DNA of 64,000 nt from Rhizoclosmatium globosum (GCA_002104985.1 MCGO01000057.1:124001-188000); one strand, 5' to 3'. Counted from the first letter of the stretch, positions 23,801 through 35,678 are shown. Notes: generated by a model not told the origin, from the sequence alone. Numbers and translations: made by a program.

Positions 23801-25711
23801 TTGACCTTTTTCACTGTATTCCTCATCGTCATAAAGCTGACATGATGGTTTTTTGATGGAGTAGTTACAGAAACACTAGGTACATCTGTATTTAATATAC
23901 CCGGGCTCATGTCACCACCTTGCTTCACTGTTGCGTTTTTTCGGGCGATTCCAGCAAGACTCAGTGATCCTTTTGTTGCCACGCTTTTCTGCGTGAGAAC
24001 AGGTTCCAAGTGTTCTCCTTTCCCGTATACTACACCATTGATAGAGCATTTTTTGAATTGCATGATATTTCTAGTGAGCGTTCCAGTTTTATCGCTAAAG
24101 ATGTAATCAATCTGGCCAAGATCGTCAGATAAGTTCCATGATTTCGGAATGCAAGGTTGATCAAGAGGTTCATAATACATTTGAACATCGTTGTAAATGA
24201 AGTATGACTGTCGTCAGAATGATGAGTTGATAACGAAACATAATCCCATGGGAACACACCTGAATTGTTTTAACTACTTCAATCGTTAAATACAAAGAAA
24301 TTGGTACGATATTTTGAAGTAAAATTAAACCTGTCCTGTTTGTTTTTTTTGGTAAGCAAGCGCATTTTACAAACTTTCTTCCATACCAGAATGCGACGAA
24401 ACCTATCCATAACCAAGTAGAAAACGAAGTATTGCCCTTGTAAGTAGAAGCGAGCCAAAGAACTCTTAAATTTGGATTTGCCGGCTGATGCGAGGCTTCC
24501 CAAATCGGACTTACGATAGAGATGACTAAACACAGAATAACTAGCAAAAATAACTGAATTACACTAAAAAATATTTAAGTTAAGTTAAGGCTGTGGAAAA
24601 TCTTACACAAGAGGATTCATCGTCCTCTCAATTCTAGATTGCTTTGACGGCGTACCCCCAGAATTTAAACAGATTTTCGTATCCTTTCCAGTGTATAAAG
24701 CGACTCCAATGATCCATTCTGTGTTACGAAGGACACATCCCCGAAGTAATATGGAGTTGATATTCAAAGGAACTTTGACCTGATTAAGAACGATTTCTTC
24801 GTTAGGATCAAATTCAGCCATTGTGATATTCTTTTTGGATGAGTCTGGCGCCGAAGCCTGAAATACAGCAGTCCCCGTGTATGTGTACAGATTGGGATTT
24901 GGATGTTCAGACTCAATACGAAAACAATATCCCGATAATGCTTCAATTGTATCTTTCCCAACTTGAGCTGTTTCGAGTAGACCATTTCTGATTTTGAGAT
25001 TGGTTTCGCCGTCCAAGTTTTTAGTTTCCACGTAGCAGAGTCCATCTGGTTCTGATGAGTTCAAGATGAGGATATCAGCGGGAATCGGTTCGTTATTCTT
25101 CAAAAGCAGAATGTCTCCGACTTCCACTTCCTCCCACTTTGTTTCCTTCCAGGCGTTGCTTGCGTCTGTTACTTTCGCTGGGCTGACTGATTTCTGGTCC
25201 CGTTGGGTTTGAAACACGGAGTTTTTGTTATTGTAGACGAGAGTATGCGTGATTTGCCCATTGATTTGTCGGTCGGATGAATGTCGTCGCGTGTCCTCGA
25301 CACCATCCTTGATGGCCGTCATGAATATGATGAACACAAAAGGCAATGCAGCAACGAATGGATTGATGGTTTCATAGTCAGGAAAGAATTGAAGAACCGT
25401 TAATGTCAGAAAGAATAAGTTTGCAACACGTCTATGAAAAGTGGAGTTAAGATTAGTGATGTTTCTTGGTATCGCAGTCTACACACGCTGATGGGCACAA
25501 CGAAAACTCTCTCAACAATCACGTACCTAAATTGTTCAAACAAGTTCTTTGGAATGAACGTCACGACAGTGTACTTTGACGTTGAGATTTCATTTGCAGG
25601 GAATCTTTGAACAATTGCAAGTTCCCCATTTGGATGCTTTGGAGGATCCTCATTGACATAGATATTCCGCTTTTCCCGCTTAACAACGCTCTTACGCCCC
25701 ATCGGAATCAT
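20891..25711 (-). CDS. P4-type ATPase, phospholipid flippase (Dnf/ATP10-like)
   Basis: Eight exons: 25711-25527, 25431-24607, 24563-24387, 24335-24260, 24207-23292, 23245-22369, 22324-22256, 22208-20891; 1,480 residues. Moves phospholipids from the outer to the cytosolic leaflet. Motifs: FEQFRRVANLFF before TM1, KDGVEDTRRHSSD, actuator motif DGETNLK, NIVPISLYLTIEVVKTIQ in TM4, phosphorylation site DKTGTLT, KGADSMIYERL in the nucleotide-binding domain, and GDGANDVSMIQ. C-terminal YPTNIHIMQEL resembles Dnf-class relatives. The ~270-residue C-tail is Ser/Thr-rich, probably regulatory. Introns are 44-95 bp. The start at 25711 (MIPMGRKSVVKREKR) is chosen because upstream sequence is shared with the divergent gene; the next in-frame Met is 9 bp on. 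Confidence 0.96.
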
Positions 25712-25854
25712 GTCGTACAGAGTGAGCCCCAAACTCTTTCGTTGGATGAGTTAAAAAATTGTCATCTGCCAAAAAAAGAGAGGACAATCCCACTCCAATC
25801 AGGATGCAAGTGGCCATAGTGAGCAGTGCATTTCTCGCAGTCCTCAATGAGACA
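25712..25854. promoter_or_regulatory. Short bidirectional promoter region, P4-ATPase (-) / LRRC43-like (+)
   Basis: Only 143 bp separate the two predicted start codons, so the transcription units either share a promoter or overlap at their 5' ends. Both strands remain open through part of this interval, which makes the exact starts uncertain. Confidence 0.4.
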
Positions 25855-27845
25855 ATGGGCATTGCTCCCGAAAAGTCCAAGTCGCGTACTTCCCCAATCA
25901 AGAAAAAGGAGTGCGTCAAAGCAGTCCGTCCAAACAAAATATCTCCGTTGGCACCAAAAGCCAAGACTTTGAACAATCGCACTGACTCTGGTAAAGCGCA
26001 TGTGCGTGCGAAAGCTCCGCTTACGCTGGAGGATTTGAAAGATGAAGATGCGGAGGGGGTGACACAAGGTGAAGGATGATCATGCTTTTTGTTTCGATAG
26101 ACTTGACTGAGAATGATATCGTACGATTAGATTGGGAAATCGATTTGTGGGCGAAAGGTATTTTGAGTATGCGGGTGTCGATACTCACTTCACCCCCACA
26201 GCTGATCTCGACTGGTCGAATGAAGCTGCAGAACTCAAGCAACTCCACCATAAATTCAAAAATACAAGTACCAGTCAGCTCGACCCTAACGACCGGGCTA
26301 TTTTCTCTGAAGATTTCATATTCGGGTTCTTCAAAACATTGCGCCTTGTTGATAAAAAGATATCTCGTATCGACGAAGACGCTAAGAAGCTCAGAAATCT
26401 GAAAGAGCTTTCTCTTACTGGAAACCTGATTGAATCGTTCGAAAGTCGAAACTTACCCCATGACCTCCAAATCTTGCACCTCAACGCGAACAAGTACGTC
26501 ATCAAGCCCGAAATCTTCAATCTCCACTTAAGCTGATCATATATCCACTTTTTCTTTGTTAAGGTTGACCAATTGTCCGAATATTTCTGAGCTGCAGTCA
26601 TTACTTCACTTTGGTGCAAGCTACAACATTATCAAATCCATAGACGGTTTCAAAGCACCCGCTAGCTTGATTTCGCTCGATCTGTCTGGGAACGAGCTCT
26701 GCGATTTACAGGAAACTGTAAACGCGCTTGCATATATACCCAACCTCCAAATTCTAGCACTCTTTGTGAGTAACAAATTGATGTGTGTTTTGGGGGGGCT
26801 CAAGATGTAACTCGAGCCTTAGAGAAATCCATTGTTTTTGATTGAAGGATACCGGAAAACTGTAGTTTCGAAAGTGTCGAGGCTTGCCGTTCTCGATGAA
26901 GTGAATGTATCTATTTCTGAGCGTACGACTGGTCCTGAAGTTTCAACCGATACGATTATAAGTCCAGCTGCAACTCCAGGTAACTCGAGAAGTTATTATA
27001 TCCGTGTTACTGATCGACTATCAACAGAAATCATTCTCATGATCAAGCTTCAAGAAATGACTGGTCTGTTTCCACCAATAATCGACGAGCCCGCAGACAG
27101 TCGACCTCCGGATGAGATTTTGTACTTCTTTGAAGCAATTTTCAACGGCTACAACAATGCGCGCCTTGTTTGTAGCGATCCGATACCTTGGGCACAAGAT
27201 ATGATGGACATTGCTTCAACATACTGTGTTTCCTTTCCAGTGACGAAAGCTGTCCGAGATGCATTTGATGGTGAGCGTGGCAAACTATTTCGAATTGGAA
27301 GCTAATATAAATATCATTGAAAAGGCAAGATGAGCTTGAAGCTTTATCAAAAGAGGTATACGTTCGTTCCGGTTTTGAATGAAGCGATGTTGAGTACAAT
27401 GTCGATGGCTGAAGGAAGTAAACCCGGCACGAGGCCCGGAAGTTCAATGCGGCCGGTGAGTGGAGGCAAGAAAGATGCGCCAAGGGCGGCAAGTCCGAAA
27501 AAGGATGCAGGAAAAAAGGGGGTAGCGGACAAAGGCAAGAAAGGAGCAAAAGGAAAGAAAGACGACGATAGTAAGAGCTTATTTCAATTGTAAATGACCA
27601 AATTAACTCAATTATTATTAGTTCAGTACGAACGGAAGTTGGTTGGAGACACGGAATTGGCCATCACGCATCTTGAACTGAAACCTTTCTTGGAAGGACA
27701 GAAAGCCATCAATGGAGATTTCCACCTTGAGCGTCTAGTGTTGGATGCACCAGTTCCGATCCTTGTGAGCACATTGCGGGCATCAGTCAAGATGCCAACG
27801 AAGGAGGAGCAAGCAGCAGCAAAGGGCCACCAGAGATTTCCTTGA
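25855..27845 (+). CDS. Leucine-rich-repeat protein, LRRC43-like
   Basis: Seven exons: 25855-26068, 26101-26157, 26202-26493, 26564-26765, 26823-27270, 27325-27570, 27622-27845; about 560 residues. LRRs are clear (LRNLKELSLTGNLI, DLQILHLNANKLTNCPNI, SLISLDLSGNELCD, IPNLQILALFRNPL), followed by a C-terminal part with LKLYQKRYTFVP, a Lys/Gly-rich linker and a beta-rich tail. This order recalls LRRC43, a protein of ciliated cells, and would fit a flagellate zoospore; that link is an inference. The first intron is uncertain: either 32 bp (26069-26100), very short, or 110 bp from GTAAAG at 25991; both keep frame. An alternative start at 25804 would add a hydrophobic segment. Confidence 0.75.
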
Positions 27846-28513
27846 TAAAGCATTATTAGTATTTTGAAAGTACGAAAAAGGCTTTGTTTCTTTTTGTCCA
27901 TTCGCAGTTTCCGGACGAAAGTGAGACAACAGAAAAGCAGAGTTGATATTTTGACTGTTTGGCAGAATCTCTTTCGGGAAACATCTTCAGCTCTACCACC
28001 ACCAACACCAACCCACTAGGACACCCAAGGTATGCACCCACCCACGCCCATTCCCGGCCCTCTATGGACACTGTAGGCCAGTGGATGCATGCTATGAGCT
28101 AGTTCTAGATGGGAGTGCCCGCAGGAGCAGTGGGGGAAGTATTAGGTGTGGCAACTAACAACGACCTTGCTCCAGGTTCGTTTGCCGCCCCGCCCCGCCC
28201 CGTTCCCCCGCCCAGTCCCAGTTCCTCCGTTCGTCTTTGTCGCTCGCCGATCTTTGTCGTGCTGTCGCTTCTGGTGCGTCTGCTTTCCTTTTGTGTTTGT
28301 CCGGACACTCCATAAAACTATTTGTTCTCATCCAATCCAATCCAATCCAATCTAGAGTAACCAATAACTAACCAGTCGCCTGTCTGCTTTCTGTATGCTC
28401 TACTTGTTGATTAACCTGCTCGGCGGTGCTGCGTGCCTAACTATTCCTTCCCTCAAACGACAGTCCACAAACAGCTTTACCCTCAGACCCAAAAAAACAA
28501 CTACCAGCACAGA
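27846..28513 (+). promoter_or_regulatory. Upstream region of the cyclin B gene
   Basis: 668 bp without a credible gene. It contains a GC-box-like (CCGCC)n tract at 28185-28202 and an array of CCAAT motifs at 28332-28351 with another near 28362. The last ~100 bp before the ATG are C/A-rich 5' UTR-like. An intron in the 5' UTR cannot be excluded. Confidence 0.45.
28332..28351 (+). promoter_or_regulatory. Tandem CCAAT array upstream of cyclin B
   Basis: Four back-to-back CCAAT pentamers, about 165-180 bp before the start codon, with a fifth CCAAT at ~28362. NF-Y/HAP complexes bind CCAAT. Spacing of 5 bp is too tight for four simultaneous NF-Y complexes, so it may simply be a microsatellite. Confidence 0.4.
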
Positions 28514-30268
28514 ATGAGTTCTCAGGTACGCGTCCCCACCTACTCTCTGTCCATCTGCTTCATACTCAGCTTGCTCTGCTTAGATTACTACGCGCCGCAT
28601 GGCCCAAAACATCAACAAGACCGATGATTCCAAAGAGAAGGAGAATGCCGCCGCCGTCCCAACAAAGCCACGTGACGCGTCCAAACCTGCCCTCGCTTCC
28701 ACAACAACAAACACTACCACGAATGCCCTTGGAAACAAGCTGTCAAATGTCTCGGCTGCCCCTGCTGGTAAAGCTGCCGTCGGTGGAAAGGCTGTTGCTG
28801 CAAAGAAACCACTCGGTGCCAATGCTATGCACCAAGTCCAGCCTGTCCAACCCGTAAGCATTTTATTGAGACTGCTCCGCCCCTCTTGTTTTCCCCCCGT
28901 TGACTCCTTCGGACATTTTCTGACAAACCCATCCCTCACTCACATTACACAACAACAACATCACAGGCCACCACCAAAGTTCTTAAGCCTACCCGTACTC
29001 GTTCTCAATCTGCAAAGAAGACTGCCTCCGAAACAGCAAAGACTGTGGCCAAGGCGACCGCTGCCCAGGCTGAAGTCGCAAAGATGGCTAAGTCTGCTAA
29101 ATCAGATGACGTGGAGGGCCAAGGTGAAGCCAAGCCAGTCGCTCGTAAGGCTACCAAGGCTGTTTCCAAGCCAGCTAATGTTGCTGCTCCAGCTGCCGCT
29201 GCTGCCCCATCTGGTCCAAAGACTCGTGCTGCTACCATTAGAGAACAAAGCAGTGAAACTGGTGTCGAGAATGCTGTTGCCGCTCCAAAGGCTAAGGCAA
29301 CTGAAGCTGTTGTGTCAAAGCCAGCTGAACCTGAGCCTGAGTGGGAGGACCTCGATGCCGACGACGCGTGTGACCCAATGATGTTGTCTGAATACGTCGT
29401 TGAGATTTTCGAGTACATGAAGCAGTTGGAAGTATGTATTAACTATATTAGTTGGTGTCATGTTCCAATCTAACCTCTGCGTCAGGTTGCCGCCATGCCA
29501 AACCCACAATACATGGACTCACAAAAGGAACTCAAGTGGCACATGCGTGATATTTTGATTGACTGGCTCATTGACATTCACAACAAGTTCCGTCTCCTCC
29601 CCGAAACACTCTACTTGGCCGTGAACATTATTGACCGTTTCTTGTCCCTCCGCGTTGTCTCTCTTGTCAAGCTTCAGCTTGTTGGTATCACCTCCATGTT
29701 CATTGCCGCAAAGTACGAAGAAGTCATTGCCCCATCCATCAAAAACTTTATCTATATGGCCGACGGTGGATACACTGAAGAAGAGATTCAGAAAGCCGAA
29801 CGTTATGTTCTCTCAGTCCTTGACTACAACCTCCAATACCCCAGCTCCATGAGCTTCCTTCGTCGTTGCTCGAAGGCTGAGAACTACAACATTCAAACCA
29901 GAACTCTTGCAAAGTACTTGATGGAGATTTCTCTTGTTGACCACCACTTCTTGGATGTTCTTCCTTCACAGGTTGCGGCTGCTGGACTTTACTTGGCTAG
30001 ACGAATGTTGGATCAAGGGCCATGGGTATGTGATTCTTTGCATGTATGGGTGTTGAAATTACTAACTTGGTTGTTCATCAAGGATGCTAACTTGACTCAC
30101 TACTCTGGATACACTGAAGAGGTTATTGAGCCCGTGTCGGAAATGATGATTGAATACCTCAAGAGACCAGTGAAACACGAAGCATTCTACAAGAAGTACT
30201 CTAGCAAGAAGTTTATGAAGGCCAGCTGTTTTGTGAAGGAATGGATGGGCAGACACTACGACATGTAA
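28514..30268 (+). CDS. G2/mitotic-specific cyclin B
   Basis: Five exons: 28514-28525 (12 nt, MSSQ), 28584-28853, 28967-29431, 29486-30025, 30083-30268; 490 residues. Activating subunit of the mitotic CDK. Cyclin box: MRDILIDWLIDIHNKFRL, ETLYLAVNIIDRFLS, QLVGITSMFIAAKYEE, then the second fold with the HYSGYTEEVIEP block. The N-terminal ~200 residues are Ala/Lys-rich and disordered. A KEN box (KEKENAAA) is near residue 20. The destruction-box-like segment TNALGNKLSN follows it but lacks the usual Arg at position 1. The short first exon is supported by a strong GTACGC donor and in-frame joining, but the second Met at 28598 could also start the protein. Polyadenylation AATAAA near 30531. Confidence 0.95.
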
Positions 30269-30572
30269 TACTTTTGTGAAAAATGCGTTTTGTCTCTCTC
30301 GCTGGTTTCTTTGTTTGGTTTGTTTGATATGAGTAGTTGTGGAGTGTGTATGTGTGTGGAGTCTTTTGTTTTTCCCTAATTATTATATTTCCATTATCTT
30401 TACTTCCCTCCCTTCTCTCTCTTACAAAAAAATCGTTGGTTGTTGTAGTACTATTCCTTTTTTGTTTGTATGGGTTTGGTTGGAGATTGTGTTGTCGAGA
30501 CTTCTTGGATTGTTCTTGAATTCCTTGTAATAAACTCCCTCTCTCTATAGTAGAAGTATAAGTTGCAGTTAT
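30269..30572. other. Convergent 3' region between cyclin B and the glycosyltransferase
   Basis: 304 bp, T-rich on the plus strand, holding the 3' UTR of both converging genes; the two poly(A) sites must lie within it. No gene seen. Confidence 0.5.
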
Positions 30573-32226
30573 TTACAGTTGGTTTATTGGAAGGTGTCGT
30601 TGTAAAACGTTGTTCCGAAATGACTCAGAGTTCTTGGCCAGTTTATCCAAGCCATTCCCGTCATTCTCTCCTTGGACTAACCGATGTTGTAAATCAACTA
30701 TCGGCAACGACCGCAGTATATCATTCAGCCCGACTTTCCGCAAGCTCTCCCATATCCTAGATGCATCCGTTCGTTCCAACAAAGGAACGGTAAACCGCTC
30801 ATCCACATCCTCCCGCAAGAAATCAGGAACCCTAACTACATCCCCGTCCTTAACGCTATGCACGCCTTCCTCATAGTGGTTCGTACTGAATGAGGTCTGG
30901 TTTGGAAAGTTTGGGTATACAAGCACAACGTTCTTGAGGTACATGAATTCAATCAGATATCTACAAGCAGGAGTAGAGATCATGGTGTTAGCGGGTTTTC
31001 GTTGGAAGTAAATGGGTGGTTTTTGCGGGGGGGTTGCCGGAAGGGGTGAGGAAATGAGGAGAAAAAAATTTTGTGGAGTAAACTGTTGTGGAGATGGGAG
31101 GAAGGGATGAGGCGAAATGGAGGGTTTGGGGTCGTACCTTTTCCAGGAGTTGTTCCATGTATTTGACCGTGACTCGGGGACAGCTGGGAAGGAGGGTTGA
31201 GTTCGTCTCCATTGAATGTATTCTGTAAACTCTGTCCAGTGTTTTCCAGTGTATACGGCTCCCCATGAGCAAGGGAGTTGGAAATGAAAGAGTGGAGTTG
31301 TGATGTTGAGAGTGGATGGGGACCAAGAGGGGGGATGTTGAGGGTCATGTGTGGGAGATATTTCGTTGAGGCGGGGTGTGTACAGGGAGCAGCCGATTAT
31401 TGATTTCGATGGATTGTTTTCGTGAAGGAGAAGAGAGGAGGCACACCATTCGGCGAATGTGAAGTATAGGGGGGAAAGGGATATGTCATCTTCGAGGAAT
31501 ATGGCGAATGATGATGGTGAGGGAGTAGACCAAGCTGTTGTCATCATCTATCATGTTGTATCATGGTATCAGAACGTGAATGGTATTGAAGTGCAGGAAA
31601 CATACATTTGACAGGCCCAATGGGGCACTGTTCCTTTGCACAGACTTCTCACCAAATCGCCATATGAAGCTTTCGACGATAGATTCCACTTCTTTCGAAT
31701 AATTTGCATCGAGATGAATGATGAGAGGAATATCGCGTCGATGGCCATAGTCAGCATCGCGAACTGAAGTCAACAAGCGATTGAGCGATTTGGCTCTCCT
31801 CCACGCAAACACATGGATTTCAATATCGATATTCAGATTATTCGATGTGATTACGGATCTGTATGATGCAGATTTCCTGAGAAAGCGCTCAGGCGATTTT
31901 GCAGCCTCGTTGGACATGTCAAAGTGTGAAGCTTTCGGCGACTCCCTGAATTCCAGATCGGCATCTGAGGCTGCAAATACATTGCGCGAGAAAGAGTTGA
32001 GAAGCAGATTGCGGACTTGGGAATGAGTCACGAGGGTAGGAGCCAGGTGTTTGTCAGAGTAAGAGTAGGATGTGTTCCAGAAGCCCGGATACACTGCGTT
32101 TCGCTGTAGCACTGTTTTTATCAAACTATGCTTTTCAGGGTGGAACGAGAGGGACAAGAGAAGGTATCGCAACAGAAGCAGTAGGATAAGAGCTGAAGCG
32201 AGTCCCAGAGCATTCAAGATTTTCAT
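30573..32226 (-). CDS. Type II membrane glycosyltransferase, GT-A/GT2-like
   Basis: Three exons: 32226-31606, 31547-31138, 30960-30573; 472 residues. The N-terminus MKILNALGL... leads into a hydrophobic segment of ~17 residues that looks like a Golgi signal anchor. Then a GT-A-like start (IEIHVFAWRRAKSLNRLLTSV), DIPLIIHLDAN, and the acidic metal-binding motif FLEDDISLSP, with the conserved LPCSWGAVYTGKHW block and FMYLKNVVLVYPNFPNQTSFSTNH near the C-terminus. Substrate not known. The second intron (30961-31137, 177 bp) is a multiple of three and has no stop codon, so an unspliced frame also exists; the splice GTACGA...TTGTAG removes a Pro-rich insert that fits no domain. It diverges from ARG1, 163 bp apart. 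Confidence 0.8.
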
Positions 32227-32389
32227 TCCTGTTTGGAAAGCAGCATAAGCTTGCCATCCTCCCCTTCCCTCTTCCCCTCCTTCCTTCCTTCCTTCTTTCC
32301 TTTTAATTCGGATGAATCATCCCGGAACGAAATCAGTTCTTCTCCGGTGAGTCCCCACAGAATTCAACAAAGAAAAAAACATAACGAAA

Positions 32390-34070
32390 ATGACTCAAGG
32401 AACCAAAGGAAAAGTGTGCCTCGCCTACTCTGGTGGCCTGGACACCTCGTGCATTCTTGCCTGGCTGCTTGAGCAGGTTGGTTTAGCTTGCCTAGGTGCT
32501 ATTGGACTGATCAGCTAACGTGTGATGTTGCTAGGGCTACGATGTTGTGTGCTACATGGCCAACGTGAGAATCCACAAGCTTCCTCCCTTCTATTCAAAG
32601 CTAAATGCATCAATAATAGATTGGTCAAGAGGAAGACTTTGAGGCTGCCAGACAGAAGGCTCTCAAGATTGGTGCTTCTAAGGTGTACATCGAGGTGAGG
32701 ATCTGGTTATCACTTGCTTGACTGATAAGGCAAAAATCTAAATGATTCACATCACCGCCTCCCTTTCTCCTATCACCTCATCATCTATCCTACTCAACTA
32801 CAGGATCTTCGCAAGGAATTTGTTGAAGGTGTCGTGTACTCTGCCGTGCAAGCCAATGCCCTCTACGAAGGTGTTTACCTGTTGGGAACCTCCCTTGCCC
32901 GTCCAGTTATCACAAAGACTCAGATTCGCATTGCCAACTTGGAGGGCTGTGACTACGTGTCCCACGGTTGTACCGGAAAGGGTAACGATCAAGTCCGATT
33001 CGAGCTTGGTTACTACGCTCTTCAGCCATCTATCAAGGTTATTGCTCCATGGAGAATCCCTGAATTCTTTGAGCGATTCCCTGGTCGTCCAGCTCTTCTT
33101 GACTATGCTGCCGAGAAGGGCATCCCTGTCTTCCAGACTGCTGCCAAGCCATGGTCCACTGACGAGAACTTGTACCACATCTCAGTAAGTTTATTTTATC
33201 AGCCCCCCGCGCATCTGTGATATCCAGGTTTCTTAATCATAATTTCACTTAGTACGAAGCTGGAATCCTCGAAGACCCTAACGTGACTCCACCAAAGGAC
33301 ATGTGGAAGCTCATCACTGACCCAGAGGATGCACCAAACACCCCAGAACGCATTGCTATTCACTTTGAAGGAGGAAAGCCTGTCAAGGTTGTCAACAAGG
33401 TGGACGGAAAGACTGTCACCGATGGTTTGGAGCAGTTCTTGTACTTGAACCAGCTTGGCCGAAAGCACGGAGTCGGAAGAATCGATATTGTCGAGAACCG
33501 ATTCATTGGTATCAAGTCCCGTGGGTGAGTTCACTTTTTTTTTATCTGATCCAAAGATATTTCGGTTTGTCAGCCAAGATTCTAAAAACTCCTTATCTTT
33601 TCTAGATGTTACGAGACTCCAGGAGGAACCATTCTCCGTGCCGCTCACGTCGACATTGAGGGTCTCACCTTGGACCGTGAAGTCCGTCGTCTCCGTGACC
33701 AGTTCTCCCAGCGTTTGTCAGAAATCATCTACAACGGTTTCTGGTTCTCTCCAGAGCGTGAGTTCATCATGGCTGCTGTCGAGCAGAGTCAGCAGACTGT
33801 TTCTGGAATTGTTCACTGTATGTATTCCTATTTCTCCATTCGCTCATTCTATAACTGACCTTGCCGTCGTTTTTAGTGAAGCTCTACAAGGGTAATGTCA
33901 TCATTGAGGGCCGTGAATCTAGCATTTCCTTGTACGATGACAAGATTGCCTCCATGGACATTGCTGGAGGATTCAACCCAGGAGACTCTGATGGTTTCAT
34001 TAAGATTAACGCCATTCGTCTCAAGGCTTACGTTGCTCAAAAGAAGAAGGTTACTGGTGAGGGATTCTAA
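32390..34070 (+). CDS. ARG1: Argininosuccinate synthase
   Basis: ATP-dependent ligation of citrulline and aspartate in arginine synthesis, cytosolic. Seven exons: 32390-32476, 32535-32564, 32620-32694, 32804-33184, 33253-33524, 33606-33817, 33877-34070; 416 residues, normal length. Seen: the N-type ATP pyrophosphatase loop [65 protein letters not shown] and [15 protein letters not shown]. Exon 2 is only 30 nt. Codon use is C-rich as in other highly expressed genes here. An AATAAA-like signal (GGAATAAACG) follows the stop near 34110. Confidence 0.98.
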
Positions 34071-34251
34071 GTGCTGATATGACACTATTTTATTGAATTA
34101 TTGCGGGAATAAACGATGATCATTGATTCTATTCTGATTCTATTCTGTATTTTATCTTAATTTTGAAATTGAGTTCAACTATTGCTCACAAAACACGTGC
34201 AATGCTCATTGGTTGTGCTTGGGCCTTGGTCAACACAATTTCTTGTCCAAT

Positions 34252-35678
34252 ATGGGACGACTTGGAAACGATGCTGAGCTTGCGAGAGCTGTGACTGCAG
34301 TGTCTCCATTTCGCTTCCTCGTTGCTCTTGGTGTGTTCTGTTCCAACTTCAACAATGCAGTTCTTTGGGCAACGTACGCTGCCGTCACACCTTCTGCAGC
34401 ACATTACTACAACTGCTCTGAGTATGTAATCAACCTGGTTGCCCTTGTCTTCCAGATTGTTTTTATCCCCATGGCTTTCCCTGCCATGTATGTTCTCGAT
34501 ACATGGGGTCTCCGGTATTCCATCTTGATTGGAACTTGGGGTGTTACTGCAGGAGCCTTGATTCGGTGGTTATCGTACTTGGGCAGTGAGGATGCGAGGG
34601 TTCCGTTGCTATTTCTGGGACAAGTTGTTGCGGCGATTGCAACGCCGTTTGCATTTAATGCTCCAACAAAAGTGAGTTTATTTTCTTAACTGCGATATTT
34701 GCGTTGGATTAGTCTCTAATTGTAGGAATGATAGGTATGTGCAGCTTGGTTCGCCGATAACGAACGTCTCACAGCGAATACAATCATGTCGCTTGCGATT
34801 TATGCTGGCACGGCTTTAGCACTTGGTCTCGGACCGGCAGTGATTGCAGATGATCCACAGAATATCATCAAGCTCAATTGCATTATATTCGTGATTGTAT
34901 TTGTCACAGGACTCACAACTCTCTTTGTGTATGACAAGCCTGCGATAGCTCCATCGAAAAGTGCGCAAGAGGAATCGATGCCATTCAAGGAAGGAATGAA
35001 GGCGCTTTTTGGAAACTGGCAGTTTATGCTGATAGTGCTAGTATTTGGACTCACGGCTGGTTCACTCGATACGTATTTCACGATGATAAGCGATTATATT
35101 ACACCATATGGATACACTGAGGTGGGTGTTGATATCTTATTTTTTGCTGTTCGCACTGACAGTGCAATTAGGGCGACTCGGGAATGTTGGGAATTGTGAC
35201 GATTGTTGCGGGAACGATTTCATCACTTGTGATAAGCATCATTCTTGATCGAACAAAGGCTCATAGACTGTGTATGAAATGGTTAACAGTAGTTGCATTT
35301 GCGGGGGCACTTGGGTTCTATTTCTGCGCGCCATATACAGAGCGTCGTGTGTGGCTATTTATATGTGCTGTTTTTATTGGAATGGGAGGTTTCACATTAG
35401 CACCCATCGCGCTGGAGCTCGGAGTTGAATGCACGTATCCAGTTGCCGAAGGAAGCAGTGCTGGTTTTCTCCAAACGTCGGGGCAATTCTTTGGCGTGAT
35501 TGTGCTGGTTGTATCGAATGCGTTTAGGAATTCGGAGGATGGAACGTTGGGTAATGCGATGATGTGGAGACTCGGCGTTTGTGGGTTGGCCATGCTTGCA
35601 GTTCCTTTTTACAACGCGCGCTCAAGAAGAATGGACTTAGAGGAGTCCAGCTGGACTGTGGACGTGGTTAAAGGATAA
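34252..35678 (+). CDS. MFS transporter, FLVCR/DIRC2-type, tandem copy A
   Basis: Three exons: 34252-34671, 34735-35121, 35172-35678; 437 residues with about 12 hydrophobic segments. Similar to the FLVCR branch of the major facilitator superfamily (animal members export heme or move choline/ethanolamine): NAVLWATYAAVTPSAAHYY, VINLVALVFQIVFIP, FPAMYVLDTWGLR, GTWGVTAGALIRW, and AAWFADNERLTANTIMSLA. Substrate in fungi unknown. The N-terminal tail (MGRLGNDAELARAV) and the C-terminal ~25 residues differ from copy B; the rest is almost identical, introns included. ATG at 34252 is the first in the open frame. Confidence 0.9.

Noticed and set aside
25692..25982. Minus-strand frame extending the P4-ATPase upstream
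   Set aside because: It is in a different frame from the ATPase start exon and overlaps the first exon of the divergent LRRC43-like gene.
28155..28364. Arg/Asp-rich frames in the cyclin B upstream region
   Set aside because: Produced by GC-rich and CCAAT simple repeats; no coding features.
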